Source: Lingula anatina (taxonomy: Eukaryota > Brachiopoda > Lingulata > Lingulida > Lingulidae). Taken from it: 64,000 nucleotides of DNA. The notes under the pieces are model-generated. The model had not been told where the DNA came from and did no database searches. It saw only the letters and a program-made list of their open reading frames with translations. The DNA is taken from NCBI RefSeq assembly GCF_001039355.2, contig NW_019773770.1:122001-186000 (forward strand), written 5' to 3'. Both the position numbers and the translations under genes were made by a program. Of this stretch, positions 10,279 through 24,700 are shown in pieces (the first letter of the stretch is position 1; every line of letters begins with the position of its first letter).

Positions 10279-13200
10279 TCAATCACCACCTGCTTTCAGC
10301 ATTCCCATCCTTGATAAAAGTGATCTCGTTTTTCTGTCATCATCATTCCCAGTTTTAGTTCTAGGGCTGTCTCTTCCTGAGTGTGAAGAGGATTTACTGG
10401 CAATTTGTTTGAGTCCCTTTTTACCAAGATTCCCCCATTTCCCTTTGGATTTGCTGGCAGGTCTTGACATATGCAAAAGTTTATCTGAAATAATGATGAA
10501 AACTATGATATAATGATTGAAGGATTAATATTTTTCTTGCAGTGGACGGACAAGGGCTCGTGGCAGATATAAACCTAGGCCTACTTATGTTGTTTCCTTC
10601 AGGGTATGCGCTACCTTGGGGAAAGTAGCGGGTTATTTGTTTCAAGTTTGAAACAAAGACTAGTCGTACATATGCTATAAGTTCTCGTTTTATTCTTCAT
10701 TGCATTTCCAGCACAAAACATCCTGTTAGCTGTTTAACTGGAGAAAGATGCCAATAAACCACTTTTGAAAATATTCTTAATACGACTTTTGAGTTGCAGG
10801 TGCAATATTGTGAATATCATGTACCTTTGACACGTGTGTGGTAACTGCCTAACAACAATAGCTCAGGTCGGGGTTCATTTCAAGGTTGACCTCAAAGCCC
10901 CTGCATTTATTTTGTTGTTTAATTGGAAGTGTATTTCAGTGTTGTAAATCACAAAATTGGAAACATTTATTGTACAGAAAATTGTATTCATGACGTCAGG
11001 GTTTCCTTACAAATGCGAGGTTCACTTTGTGTACACACAAACTGGCATTCAAATGACAAACTGATCAGGGCAACAGTAGTTAATTTTATTTTCGGTAACA
11101 ACAAACATTGACATGCACGCAAACACACCTTTTATCACTTAAAATTTAATTTTGTTGATTTTAAACAATTTTATATTTCATAGGCCCCATACTTACAATG
11201 TAGCTCAGGATTTGATTTATCCAAATTTTGTAGTAGAGGCGTATACTTGTTCGGTAAATTGCCCGCTTGCTCTGAAAGCAATATGGAAATATAACTTTTT
11301 TTTAACCGAACATATGATAAAACTTTAAATTCGCATTGACTTAAGAAAGTTTTCAGTTTAATATTGCCAAAATCTATTTAAATTTAGTTAATACTGTAGT
11401 TAATTGGTAGGGCACAGACAGAACAGTTTGTTGCGACAGACGGCAGTTTGTAACCGACTTACTTTCTATTTTGATTAAGACATAAATTTCCCTCGTTTGC
11501 AGGGAATCACAAGCGTACTCCCTCAGTTTGGCACCAAGATTCGTCACATGACCCTGCATGTCCACAAGGTCAATAACAACTGAAAAATAAATTGAATTGA
11601 ACATTTATAAAATATTTATTTTAACGTTATTAAGAAGGAAGTTAACACACGAAAAGAGGGGAGAAAAATTTGCTTTCACATATCTACAGGGTACTGGAAC
11701 CAACTTTTTGCAGTTAAGCTATCCAACTCATATAAAATCATTATCTCTTACTTATAATATGCATTCCCTTCTGCGGACAAATCACTTCTGTCAGTATGTT
11801 TTTTGTCTTTATAAAATGAAATCAGGGACATGTATCTTTCTATCCGCGATGTTTTATATGTTCTCTATTTTGAATCTGCTTGGATTTATCAACGCAAGGC
11901 GCCTGTATTCCTGTTATCATAATCGGGATGACAAATACATGTAGTAGAAAGACCAGTATATCTTGGTGTATAGTAGGCTATACGTTTGTACACTGTAAAA
12001 TATTATAAAATTATGGACTTTGGGTGAGGTGAGCTCTGGGATATATTCCTTGTTATGTAACCCGACATCGGAATTTTAAATAAAGAACCGCAAACTAGTT
12101 TTATACGTCACTGGAAACCCAACATTATCAGCAGTTTTATCATTATACTTCAGTGATACTTGCTCATTATTCTCGTATATATAATGTGCTTTACAGTGGT
12201 AGTGCCGTTATTTCTTGGCAAAATGCAGGATTTCTGACATCGCACATTCTTCTCAGTATTGAAGATTCAAGTGCCATCATTCAGCTAAGCAGTGTTTTCT
12301 TTATAATAAAAGCAATCACATCTTAAGCCAGGCCGGTACCGTATGGCTGAGAATGGTGGTAGTGGGGGTGGGGTGGGGTGGGGGTGGGGGGGTTGACGTC
12401 TAAAACACGTTTGTTACTCTTGTATTTGCTAGCAGGTGTTTGAGCCGCCTGTGGTATTAATCTACATGGAAACGCCGACTGAAGAAAACTTGAGAGCGCG
12501 CTGGCCGAAGGGAAAGAAACTACGAGACTTCTGACTCTTCAGACTGAGAGAAAGAAAGAGGCAAACACTTTTCAAAAATCTGTGGGGAGAGGGGTGGGTG
12601 CAACTGTGCCTGTGTTTATAAAGTTCACTTACTTTCTTTATCACATTTGCATATCTTCCGTATAGAGTCTAAAAGACAAATTATCGTGCACCATGGGTTA
12701 AAGAGAGCTTCCTTGTTATCTGAAACATAGAGCTTAGAAAATGTAGACATGGTAAATCAGAAATAACACGCTAATCACAAAAGTAGACAGCGATAAAGTA
12801 TCCTTTTATCATACGCCGACTGGACATGAACTAAATTTTCTCATCGTTAACTAAAATTAACGATAAAGGAATGAGATTTACACAGATGTGTTTTGTAACC
12901 TTAATTTGGACACAGCTGTACGATTTAGTGTCGCTATAAGTTGTCAAAGCTACAGTGGGGTAGGGTTACCAGATGAACACGACTGAGCGCGTAATATACA
13001 CTTTAATGCGCTCGTTGCCCAGGTGATCACAAAACAAACCATTCAAAGTGAGAGGCTTGGGTGATTTGCAGTTATTTTTCAACTTCAGAAACTGAATGTC
13101 AACTTAGTGCAAAAAAGTGCGCAGAAGAATTGTTCATTTCAGCTGTAGGTTAGCTACTTTCCTTTTCCGTTTGTCCAGAATATATCCCTCTATCAGACAT

Positions 13201-13491
13201 AAATGTGTTCGATTTAATGTCCTCAAATATATCTCCCATAGTCAGAAAAGTTGTCGAATTGTGTTGGATAGTACTTCACTGCTTATAACCTCTGAATGGA
13301 TTACTTTGATATCCCTGATTTAACAATTTTATAGTTATAAAATATGTTTAAAGCTACTCACCTCCATATTTAACTCTCACAAAGGACTGCATTGCACGGC
13401 TTCGAGCTGACAGCGGTGGCGCGGAAACGGCAGATCTGCTGTTTTGACTGTGACTGTCACGGTGGCCGTGACTGTGTCTACCGCTCGACAT
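10279..13491 (-). CDS. CXorf65/C22orf15-like uncharacterised protein
   Basis: Small protein with the conserved layout of the vertebrate CXorf65/C22orf15 group, whose function is not established as far as I know. Minus-strand exons in coding order: 13362-13491 (ATG at 13491), 12633-12719, 11463-11579, 11197-11271 and 10279-10484 (TGA). All phases join, giving 204 residues. Order of parts: a basic, His/Ser-rich N-terminus (MSSGRHSHGHRDSHS); a core with FVRVKYGG, ALFNPWCTIICLLDSI, the CKCDKE motif, VIDLVDMQGHVTNL and TREIYVLIKIE; a short YTPLLQNLDKSNPEL segment; and a basic Ser/Lys-rich tail. The core resembles a ubiquitin-like fold (my inference). The gene converges with PARP (stops about 1.6 kb apart) and diverges from POLR2J. 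The core identification is good, but the exact first exon is predicted only from its ATG and donor. Confidence 0.75.
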
Positions 13492-15448
13492 ATTTCTCAG
13501 AAATTCGATTTTTCCGAGCTCATATAAACTCCATTTCGATCGGAATCATTCATTCCTAATTGACCTCCTGGTTAGTGATGAAAGGCGAAGGCTGCCTAAC
13601 TCCCTGCACCTCTTTGCTCCTATTCGTGTCTACCAAGGCCGGGCAAAGTCTACCGACGCTGTTCGTGTGGTGATATGTGTGTCAGCGTTGACGTTGATCA
13701 AGAAAATGACAGGGTTTAATCGGGAAGTCACATACCCAGACAAGAGAACGAAAATCAAGGGTGTCGATTCTGGTACAGTTCAGAAAGAATGGTTGCCATC
13801 ATAACAGTTTCAACTTTGAGATCGGGTAACCACATTCCCTCAAGCTCTATGTGCCCCCAGCAGCGTTCATTCAAGCTCGCGGTATTGTGTTATAAGAAAT
13901 AACACTTAACAAATGGGTTAGAAACCGATGAAATGACTCGGTTGATTTGTAAACAAGAATAACATGCTTGTGTTAATATTTGTAAGAGATAAAAGAAGCA
14001 AATCGAAATGCTACATTGACCAATGCTATGCGCACTCCGTATCTGTTTATGAATAAACACCGAGTAAGTTATCATTAGTTATGTGTTTAATGACTTGTAC
14101 TAAGCCGTGTGACTAAGAGTAACACATTTACGTAGATATGACGTTTAGGGACATTATTTTCTTTCGATTGTCGGTGAAAAGACGCATTGTTCATTCCACA
14201 TTTTGATACAAAACAATTAGGCATTTCTGTTCAAATCTTCCACTAAACTGATTTACAATGTTATAATTAAGCATACACTGTAGTCCTCAAAGGATCAGCT
14301 GGGTTAAAAAAATGCCATTATGTGTATTTTCGATGGTTTTCATTTCGTCCTGTTTTTCACCGCTCCTCAATGTATAGGCTTCATCCATTTTTTAGCTAGT
14401 AGAAATAACGAACATCACTGTATATGATCTTATAGAAATAGTGTCAGCACTGTTATGAAAAATTCCTTGGTATTATATATCAATGTCAATAAATAGGTTT
14501 CTAAACTATACAGGATTTAATTTTCCTCTATACAAATGCAATTTCCTCCTACGCACTAGTCAATGATCGACGCACTAGTCAATGATAAGAGTACAGGGGC
14601 GCGTCGATCATTGATTTTTTTTTGCGCCAATTCAAATGAACTAACTTAGTTAATAACTACGCACGATTCATTTAGCCGTCATATATTTTCCTGACATTTC
14701 GTAATTTTGGCACATAGTTCAGGTAAACTTTTATTTGAAGGGTTTATCATTTTAATTGCCTGGATTAAGAAAGATAAGAAATTTTGCAGGAAAGGCCTTC
14801 TCATACATAAAAAAAATTCGTTTGGACATTTTCAAACGTGTGAAGTATGCCGTTTAACACAGTGTGAGTATCCACAGAGCGAAAAACATTGACACTTTAG
14901 CCTATTATTTATACATGTATATCATTTGGTATATTATTACATGCAGTTCTTATAACTTAAACTGACAATATGTCTTTTTTTATAATCAAATATCTGAATT
15001 ATAAAGTTTTGATCTTAAATTATTATTATTATTAAAAACATGCCCAGTCACAATTTTATCATTTGGTAGCTTATCATGTGGCTTTGAAGCAAAACGGCAA
15101 CAGCGCTTTTCGGTTGTTTTGGCGACAAAAACGTTTCCACTCTTGCTCCAGCTCCGGCGGTGCAGGCAGACTCGGGTGTTGAGGATATGGACACTGCGAT
15201 TTGAACATAGAAAATAGGAAATGATGAAAATTGATATATGAAACTTCATTTGTCACACAATATGCAATGCCACACGTTGCGCTTTGAACGAAAACAGTGA
15301 TCAGGTATAAAACAGTGACATTAAAATTATGCAGTCAAAACGCTTCACAAATCTCACGTGAAATAAGAGACAGATATATTTGGTGCGGACGTTATACACT
15401 CATTTTTTTCGTCTTGATCTTCACGCACGCACACACGCTCGCGTGCGT

Positions 15449-15492
<44 letters not shown>

Positions 15493-15792
15493 GCACATCG
15501 AACAAGGCTTGGACAAAGATTTTTGATATAAATTTAAAAAATCAATTGACAATTTTAGAGTTGAAAAAATCACTTAAGAGGAAAAAAGTGCTCATAACTC
15601 TGATAACTTTTGTTCGGTCGCCAAACAGTGCGCCAAAACAGTGATAAATAGGATAAATCATAGAAGTAGAGAAAATTTTCTTTACTTCTATGGATAAATG
15701 TAGTTAAAACTACCAATGTGGCTCATCTTGAATTGAAACGTCTGTTTTATCGATGCCAGTGGTGATTGTTAGTACTGTGCATCAGGATCAGG
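13492..15792. other. Intergenic region between divergent genes
   Basis: About 2.3 kb between the start codons of the CXorf65-like gene (-) and POLR2J (+), so it should hold both promoters. No convincing exon was found. A short open frame at 15074-15256 (-) contains a proline-rich stretch but has no recognisable relative. Short direct and inverted repeats lie at 14551-14614, and a CA microsatellite at 15451-15491. A 16-bp hairpin arm pair is at 15660-15693. Confidence 0.5.
15451..15491. repeat. CA microsatellite
   Basis: Uninterrupted AC/CA dinucleotides, preceded by a related alternating purine-pyrimidine stretch from 15423 (acgcacgcacacacgctcgc). Confidence 0.95.
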
Positions 15793-17663
15793 ATGAATGC
15801 GCCGCCAAGATTTGAGACATTTCTCTTGTTTGAGGGAGAAAAAAAGTACGTATGATGAGAATTTTCTGCATGAAAATAAGTGGTTGAAGATAGGTATCGT
15901 ACAGTATTTGTTAAGTGGAACATACTAGATTGATTAAACGGTAAATATACTAACTGATAAACAATGGGTTCGACAACCGGCTATGGCATATCGTGTTGAA
16001 ATATGACTGGGTGTATACTTTGAGTTGGATTCGATGAGCTTATAAAGAAACTGGTGTCACATGGAATTCGGCTGACTTTGTTGTCCATAGTTTGAATCTA
16101 CCCGAATCGCACATTTGAAGATGTATAGTTAAATGTCGACAGACCTTCATCCTCGACACTAGACAGCGGAAAGTAGAGGGCAGTAGATTAGCAATCCAGT
16201 GTAACGGAGCTTGAACGTTGTCTTACTTAAATCGGTTTCTAAAGAAATGTTATTTTTAGGAAGAGTTTAATTTAACATATGTAACAGGATTGACGTTTTA
16301 CAGCCCATGTTGAAATATTTTCCACCAGTGGATGCATTTTGGCTGGCAGTTGAATTGGGACATGCAGAAAGTCCATGGCCGGGTGCTAAGCTTTATTTGT
16401 AAGCCCCAAGTAATTTATCATTGCCAAATGTAATTAATTCCAGGATAATCATAGAAAAAGACACTAAAGTTCCAAATGCAGCTCTCTTCACTGTGATGAA
16501 AGAGGACCACACTTTAGGAAACATGCTCACAACGTAAGTGAAAAAAAATGATTTGAAAATACAATGTTTGTGTAATTAACAATTACAATACAATATGTAA
16601 GAGTTTTTTTACATATATTAACAAGTTTCAAAATTTTATTTGATTGACATTGAAATATAATAATATTTCATAAATGGCCATCACCTGTGTCTTCCCATGT
16701 CACAGAGGTTGGAGGGAGACCCTTGTACATTTTTTTGTTACCAAAAACTGACCTGTTTTAAATAAAATGTGTACAGAAAATCCATATAAGTGCACATCAT
16801 TCCTTATATCAATTTACAACCTCCTGCCTATTCCTATCATGTTCAGTCTCTTTTTTTATAATTTATTGACCATTTTTTTTTGTTAAATCAAGGGTCAACT
16901 CAAGAAAAAATTCTGTATTTATTCATCCAAGCAGTTCATTTACTTAACAACCACTAGGTGTAGGTGAGCCTGACATGAGTGTTTTTATTTTAGGCAACTC
17001 CTAAAAGACCCACAAGTCCTGTTTGCAGGCTACAAGATTCCTCATCCATTGGAACACAAGTTTGTGCTCAGGATCCAGACAACACCAGACTATAGTCCGC
17101 AAGAAGCATACACAAATGCCATCACAGATCTCATCAGTGAAGTCTCCTTGCTGGAGGAAAGGTTTAAGGTACCCTTCCTTCTTAGTTTGAATTCTTCTTT
17201 ACCAGTTTCTGATAGAGGTCCTAATAATGATTTTTATTAAGGATATACTTTATAAAAAATTCATTAATAGGATCTCTTTTCTGGTGGTACATATTTATGA
17301 TAGAAATGTTTTCAAAAAGACAAGCATAAAACCTTCAAAATCATGTTATACATGTTTTATAGATCAGAGAGGCAATGAGAATAATCAAGTCATTTGAGAA
17401 TAATTAAGAAATAAAGATTCTTTGTAAGTGGACACTTTATATTTCAGATCATTGTGTATCTCAAATTAAAAAAAAAAGAATTATCGTCTTTTGTATGAGC
17501 TTAGTATTGCTTAAACATTGTTCAACTTTACTAACTAGAAAAGATATTACAATCTCAAACTGTCCGAGTTATGCAGTCTACTGCATGTACAAAGTTGATT
17601 GTCAATAATACAGATTTTTTGTTGTTTAAGGATGCAGTTAGAGAAAAGCAGGAAGGAGAATAA
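15793..17663 (+). CDS. POLR2J: DNA-directed RNA polymerase II subunit RPB11
   Basis: RPB11 is the small alpha-like subunit of nuclear RNA polymerase II; it pairs with RPB3 in the assembly platform of the enzyme. Exons 15793-15845, 16444-16533, 16994-17168 and 17631-17663 join in phase to give 116 residues, against 117 in human. The N-terminus [18 protein letters not shown], the block [11 protein letters not shown], and [19 protein letters not shown] are diagnostic of the family, followed by the C-terminal helix LLEERFK. All introns are GT-AG. It converges on VPS33A, with stops 1.1 kb apart. An AATAAA on the plus strand near 18466 is a candidate poly(A) signal. Nothing is missing, so this is an intact gene. 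Confidence 0.97.
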
Positions 17664-18761
17664 TCTTATCTCACTTAACTGGTAAATTTCATCATCATCA
17701 GTCATCTGGACACCATCATCATCAAAGCACTCATCACACAATCCATTATCCACATCTTGAGGAACTAGGCTGGACTGGAGGAAGCATTTCACTTCTCACC
17801 CATTTGTGATGACTGTGTCATATATCAAATTGAGTTCAGCATAAGGGAAAAGCTATAAGCAGGATTGTTTTTTTTTTCTAGCAGTTCATCCTGTGGGATA
17901 TTAACCATACTTGTGGTTTGGTGGTTATGACACGTCAATCTGGAGTGTGTGGAATATGGAGCGGTACCAGAATTTTTTTCAAAGTTATTTTTTTTCTCAG
18001 GTATAATGAGATTGAATCATGGTTTATATAGATTTCCTTGATACCCTGTGTGTAGTGAGCAGTTAAAAAAAGTTCTGTATGAACTCATGCCCAGTGAGCT
18101 CTTTTAAATAAGTTATTATTTCTGTATGTACTCTATATTAGAATTTTGTACAGAAATTGTACATCAAATGGACAGATTTAAGTCGTCAGGCCGACACCCC
18201 ATTGTTTGTAAAATGAAAGTAGTCTTTTTATTTTTTCATCTTAATTCAATGGGATTAAAATAAGTTTTAAATTTGTTTTATAAGCAACAAAATGTTTGTA
18301 AAGTTTCCTTTGTTGGTAATTGACAATCTTCAGAGGCATTGAACTGACATTCCATAGCTTTTGGAAACATACCACCTATAATAGGGTTTGCAGGATCATA
18401 AATGAAACTGGCAATGTAAAACAGGACTTCACATTTAAATTATATTTATTAATTTAAATGGGTATAATAAAGATGTAAAACACCATAATCCATTACCATT
18501 TAAACATATTTCTGTATTTGTACAATTCAAACTATTCTGTCATCACATCATTTGGCTAGACAGTTAAAGAATATGAGCATCTTAACTTTGGGTCAACAGT
18601 TCTTATTTAAGTTTCTACTTATTGACTACATAAACACTCATGCAATTGTCTTCAAGGGGACTCATTTCTGAGGTAAGAGAATTCCAGTTAATCTTTCCTT
18701 TGTCACTTGCCACAAGACTGAATAATACAGAACTCCATTCATTGGATTATTTCCAAATCTG
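17664..18761. other. Tail-to-tail region of POLR2J and VPS33A
   Basis: No coding sequence seen. It should contain both 3' UTRs: AATAAA near 18466 serves the plus strand, and TTTATT near 18446 is its minus-strand counterpart, so the two transcripts may end close together or overlap. Confidence 0.45.
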
Positions 18762-21663
18762 TTACATCAAAAATGGGTTCCCTTCTTCTGGCACTACATT
18801 TTCCATTATTGCTTCTAGCCACGTTTTCCCATTAATCAGTTTGGTTGTAGCTATTATGTAATCAGCAGGCCCTAAAATGAGATGTTCCACATTAATTGAT
18901 AATAAATAAATGTTGGTCAATTTTCTCTCGTCTTCATAATTCAAATTTCAAAACTTGACAATCAGGAAGGAACAATTCTCTTTGATGTACCACCAGCAAA
19001 GTCCAGCATAATAGTGGGATAATACCTATACCAATGTCTCTCTCAATTACTGTGATATAATACATCAAAGTGGAAAAGTTTTGCCTATGTTGCCTTGTGG
19101 TGGCCACATCACTGACAATATATATATATATGTGGCTGAATATTAATGAAACCATTGGTTTCTGATGAAAAGCTGTGATGAAGTTTGTATCTGGTTGATA
19201 CAGCAGTTCCAGATCACATCCAATGTATTACCACACTTACGCTGGTGGTACAAATACAAGTTCAATTGTCTTTGACGATTTATAAATTAAAAAAAATTCA
19301 CTAATAATTTTCCTAGAAGTTAACATCTATCTAGGCTAAGTATCACTTTCAAAGCAATACATCTTACCATCTTCCTGCTGTGATAAGAAACGCAGAGCAG
19401 CAATCTCTGCATATGTCACGCCTCCCAGGAAGAATATGAGCACCACTTTCTGATCCATTGTGTTGGAATGTGTTGATGTTATAGAGGCTTCTAGAAATAG
19501 AACGTATAAGTTCTCATAAAGCAATAAATGTTTGGAAACTTTCAATAATAAACCTTTCAACAACAACAACAAAAAATAAATAAAAATAAATAAATAAAAA
19601 AATAAAAAAATAAATAAAAAAATGCATAACACTGACAATTAATAAGTTGAGAACTCTAATTTGATGTCTAATCTTTTGGCAGACACTAGTTTTAACCTCT
19701 GTTAACTTGGGATTTGTGGTTTGTAGTAACTACAATACTGTACTTTATCCAAAAATAGTGGAACTGACTGATAATTATTAAATCTTACTTCTTTTTCTCA
19801 GTCCAACAGGAATCTGTTGTATTTCTTCAAAAGTTGATCCAGGAAGCATCTGAAGCACCTCCGTTATGCTGCGCCAACCTGGGCGAGTTAAGATCTGAGC
19901 CAGGCGCACACTCAGGGGGGCATACCCACTGAACACGTAGGCAATATCATTGGGGTTCTGGATATAATGAAATAAAGATATTAAGCTGTGAAAAAGCTAT
20001 TGATAACTAGAGAAACAGAAAGGTATCAATTTCTCCTGGCTATTTAGCTAGCTGAGTTGAGCACATTAAAGGAAAATGAAAAGGATGATATGTAAAAAGT
20101 TCGTTTTCAGTTTTGGCAAATGATGACTGACACCTGTGAAAATGTACGTATAAATAAATTACCCCAAACTCAAGAAATACTATGGCGACTTCCAAATATA
20201 AAATACAGAAATGGAGAGGAGATATCACCTATTGGGTATATACCACCAGCTACAGGCTTAGTATAAAGATGGATGAAAAATCAACGATCGGTCTCTAGCC
20301 ATTACAATAACAACTGCAACACGTGATAATTCATTCCTTGGCATACTGAGAAATCTATTGCTGCACTTGTCATGACATTAGAACAGATAATCTAAGTCTG
20401 TTAAAATAATGCACTTTGTGAGAATATTCTCTTTTCTTCTACAGCAATCAATACAGTTTTATCTACAGACAGTAACCTACTTGTTCATTTACTTCATCTA
20501 CAACCAATCGAAGACTTTTCTTAATAACGGGATATGTCCGCTGCCCCTGCTGTCTGAGTAATCCTGCTTTTTCCAGGTTGTTCAACGTAAGGATGTGCTG
20601 GTAACCATAAGTCTTGGAAAAATGAGCATAACACTGTCATATCATATTGGTTCACTGATATCATAACACTTCTCTCTTAGCATAATTAATAAGATAAGAA
20701 AATTAATCAGCATTCAAATGTTTAAGCAGTGTTTATACAAAGTCTTTACTGAATGAAAATTTACAATGAAATGTACAACTTAACCACATACATTCACTTT
20801 CATTAAACTGAAAGCATGCCATATTGCCATACCTGTATTATTTCTCTTTTATAATATTCAAGGACTTTTGGTTTGAATCCATTGTTACAGTAGCATTGCA
20901 CACACATCAGACGCAGAACCTGCAATAACATGGCAAACAAAAGTTTTAAAAAAAAATGCTGCCACACCCAATTGTAGAAGTTGAAAACTGAGGCAAGTGT
21001 TCATGGTAATATCTTATTGGACATGAAGTATCAAAATAGACAAGTTTTAAAATCTTTTTCTGGACTCATAATTTAGTCTTACTGATACCATTGCATCTCC
21101 TTCCCAATGTGCAGATTATGTAACAGACTGTGAACAATTTAATAGAGACCCAGCATCTCCAATAAGACTAAACTTTACATCCAGTAACATGTCCGGTAAC
21201 AGGTCCCAAAAAATTCTGTAAAATGGGACTAGATGGCTAATCTACACAGTATTGTCAAACTACATCTTTAGCTCAAAGTTTGGACCATGCACAATTAAGA
21301 GCATGTTCACCATAATAAAATGCTGATTAGACATGACAATCTGCTAGGAATACAACCACATAATTTTCATTTACACAGGCCCATAATTTCAGTGCAGTCA
21401 TACAGTGCAAAACTAACATTGGGCTCTTATTTACCTTAATCAATGGTTCCTCCTTGGCTATACAATCATCAATATATGGATGAGCTTTATCTGTTTCTAA
21501 CCCATTGACAAAATCTGCAAAAGAAACACTGGAGAAATGGCAACTGAATGATTTCTTAATTTGATTTGTTTTGAAATTCCATATTAATGTGGAGAAAAAG
21601 GCATTAAAATTGTTTGAAGCAGTAAAAGAAACAGTGAGGGTCATGGGGAAGATAATTCTTACA

Positions 21664-21710
<47 letters not shown>

Positions 21711-24700
21711 ACTGAGTGCACACCTTGCTGAGCTCTTAGATTTTCCATAAACTGGTCATCATCTGTTACCTCCTTCACCAGTTCTGCTATGGAAGTGTCT
21801 GAATCAAATAAACAGACCTTTTCTAAATTTACTATTTAGAAAATCAAGCACTTCATAATCAATAGCCTGTAAAGACACAATTCAAACTATAACTATCACA
21901 CATGCATCTTATTTTCTATGATGCTTGATATGGTGGAACTGCTTGTGATTCGAGTGTTGGAACTGCACTAATTTATTTGGTATGGGACCTATGTTAAATG
22001 GCTTGCACACCATATCACCAAGGTTTCATGCGTTTGTATGCATCAGATATATTACGACTCACATTGGCAAACTCACTACTACTTTTTCACAGCCATGAAA
22101 ACATGTTATGAGTACCCACGTGTGGATAAAGATTGCTTGGCCTGCTGCATGTGCGGTAGCTTTGATACAAATTCCTTCATCTGACTCACAGATTTAGCTT
22201 GGTGGCGTTCCTGAAATACACATGAAAAAAATCTTTGTTATTTAATTAAGTGACATTTTATTTTTTCAGGCTTGTTGTTTATCACTACTGTTCTAGCTTC
22301 TGAATGTGAGAATAATGAAATTACACACACACAAGCATACACACTTACATATTGATTTGAAATCAAAGTAAATTTATACATAATTTTTTTTAAAGATGAT
22401 CATGTTATGTATATGTTCTTTATGTTACTCCCATTTCTTATGTATCTTTAAGACACACTTCCAACTATATGTATACAAACAGAAAAGACAGGCACCATAT
22501 ATATTGACAGATATTAAAAAGTACATGTAGTTTCAGAAGCTCACATTATACTGAGCTGATATCAACTTGGCCTTCCTACTCAACACTGGTCCAACAGCAT
22601 TAAAATTTTTGTCTCTAATTTCTGCAAAGAGTTCTTCAGCAGAGTTTAACCTAATCTTTTTGGGTTCTGTGGGAACTTCTGCCATTGCTTGACCTTCTTG
22701 TTTGGCAAATTTCTCTGGTGGAACTTTGATGGTTGCTGGAAAGAAATATGTGTAAAATTGAAATCTTTTAAAACACATTTAAACACTACATTAACTGATT
22801 TCCTTACACAATTTAGGCTTTATTACTTATAGGCTACTTTTAGGATGAAATGTATCTTTTTATGAAATTTGTTATGTTATTTTAAGCAGAAAAGGGGCAG
22901 TTAACTTTAATCACAGGAGTGGTACAACAATTCACACTTACTGTTATTAATTCCAAATGTTTCATCAATGAGCCCCTCATATGTTAGCTGTGTGAGGAGA
23001 GGTGTCAGAGGGTCCACAGTTCTGTCTACCAGGAACAGTGTGTCTATCTGCGGGGTTATCTGGGGCTCGCTACCGGCCATTTCTCTACGCATGCGTAGAA
23101 TCATGTCACATACATGCTGCAATGAAAAAAAAAAGCTTTTCCTTTAATTGCCTTTAGTTTTCTCTCTTTAAAAATACCACTTTCAAGACAAAGACCTAAA
23201 AAATAAATATTGATTAATTGACTTTGATTTTTCAGAGGGTTTTACCAGTAAGTAAAATATTCATAACATTCATTATTTTTACTTTAAAGCAAAATCAGAC
23301 CTACTCTGGATAGCTCTCCCTTTCCATGTATGCTTGGAATGATTCCATAAAGTGATTGAAGTGTCATCAACGCTTTAGCCGCATAATACATGGAAGTGCT
23401 GTCATTTTCCAATATGCATTCCTGAAATGGTTATACACAATTATTTAAAATAAATAAGCAAAGACCTCTTACACTAATGCATAAAGGTGACAACAAATGT
23501 GACCCAACAAAAAGCTTGAACTTGTGAGATAAAACAAAAACAAATTATCTTATTTTTCAAAACAAAAAGTAATATGAAAATGATAACTAAAATTGTGGGA
23601 TTATTTTAATAGTTGATGAATTATATTGTTGCTCTTATAAATTTATAAGAAATTTTGGCACTGACCTTAAAACTTGATTCTGATTCCAGTGTCAGCACAT
23701 CACTCTCCACAGGAATGAGCTCCATACTAAACTCATCAATGATGTTGAAATTTCCATAAACACCAAGTTCCTGAAAAAAATATGCCTTAATGAAAACAAG
23801 CTATCATATGCACGTATGATACCAAAACCATTGACTTCTTAATATGATCTTTGTATTTTGTAAGTACAGAAGTCTTAAATAAATAATGAATTGTCTTTCC
23901 AATCAATTTCTTAACAATTATGCCAATTTCAAATTGTCATTCTTACTTTTAGCTTTCTCTCACACAGGAGACTTTTCTTAGGAACAAACACTACATGAAA
24001 TTCCTTCCTAAAGCTTCCACTCTGATCTTCTCTAGAATATAAGATGCAAATAAGAATGTAACTAGACATGAAGGATGGTACCATTTTTTTAAAATATAGA
24101 AATTAAACAAAAAATTCAAAGAAATATTAACTTAAGTTTAAGCAAGATGGATTAGGCAAGGAAGAGTTGTTACAACTAAATAAATGTTTTCAGCAACTTC
24201 CAGCTAAAAGATAGGTTTGTTAAATTAGACTGTATGAGGAAGTGAAGATGGTGTTTTTGGATATAATTTCTTGCAAACCCCTGCTTTTAGTGCAATTTAA
24301 ATGAATATGTAGCAAAAACCATACTTGCGAACATTTTCCGCAATAACATTCATCAATGCCAACTTTGGCCTTGTGATGAAGATGATGTTCTGGACACTGC
24401 TTTGAGGAAGTCTTCCAGAAGACAAAGGAAACATTTTATCAACTTCATGTTCCTGGAATTAAAATCATACCAAGTGAAAAGGTAGTCTGGCTTTCAAAAT
24501 AAAACAAAAAAAAACTACAACCAAATGTTGAGTATGTAAGTATAAAAATTAGTTGAGATTGATACGATGTTTGGCGAATCAAAAAGAAAGTTACTTAACC
24601 TACAGAAAAGATGTCAACACTTGTGCTGCTAAAGTTGGTAATAATATCTACCTTTTGAAAACCTAAATGTGACTTACCTTCAGCAGTGGGTACTCAGCAA

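Noticed and set aside
11597-11944. Plus-strand 115-codon frame
   Set aside because: Opposite to the CXorf65-like gene intron, AT-rich composition, no conserved motif.
15074-15256. Minus-strand 60-codon frame with PQHPSLPAPPELEQEW
   Set aside because: It has an acceptor-like AG and higher G+C but no recognisable relative and no partner exon. It could be a stray exon but is not supported enough to call.
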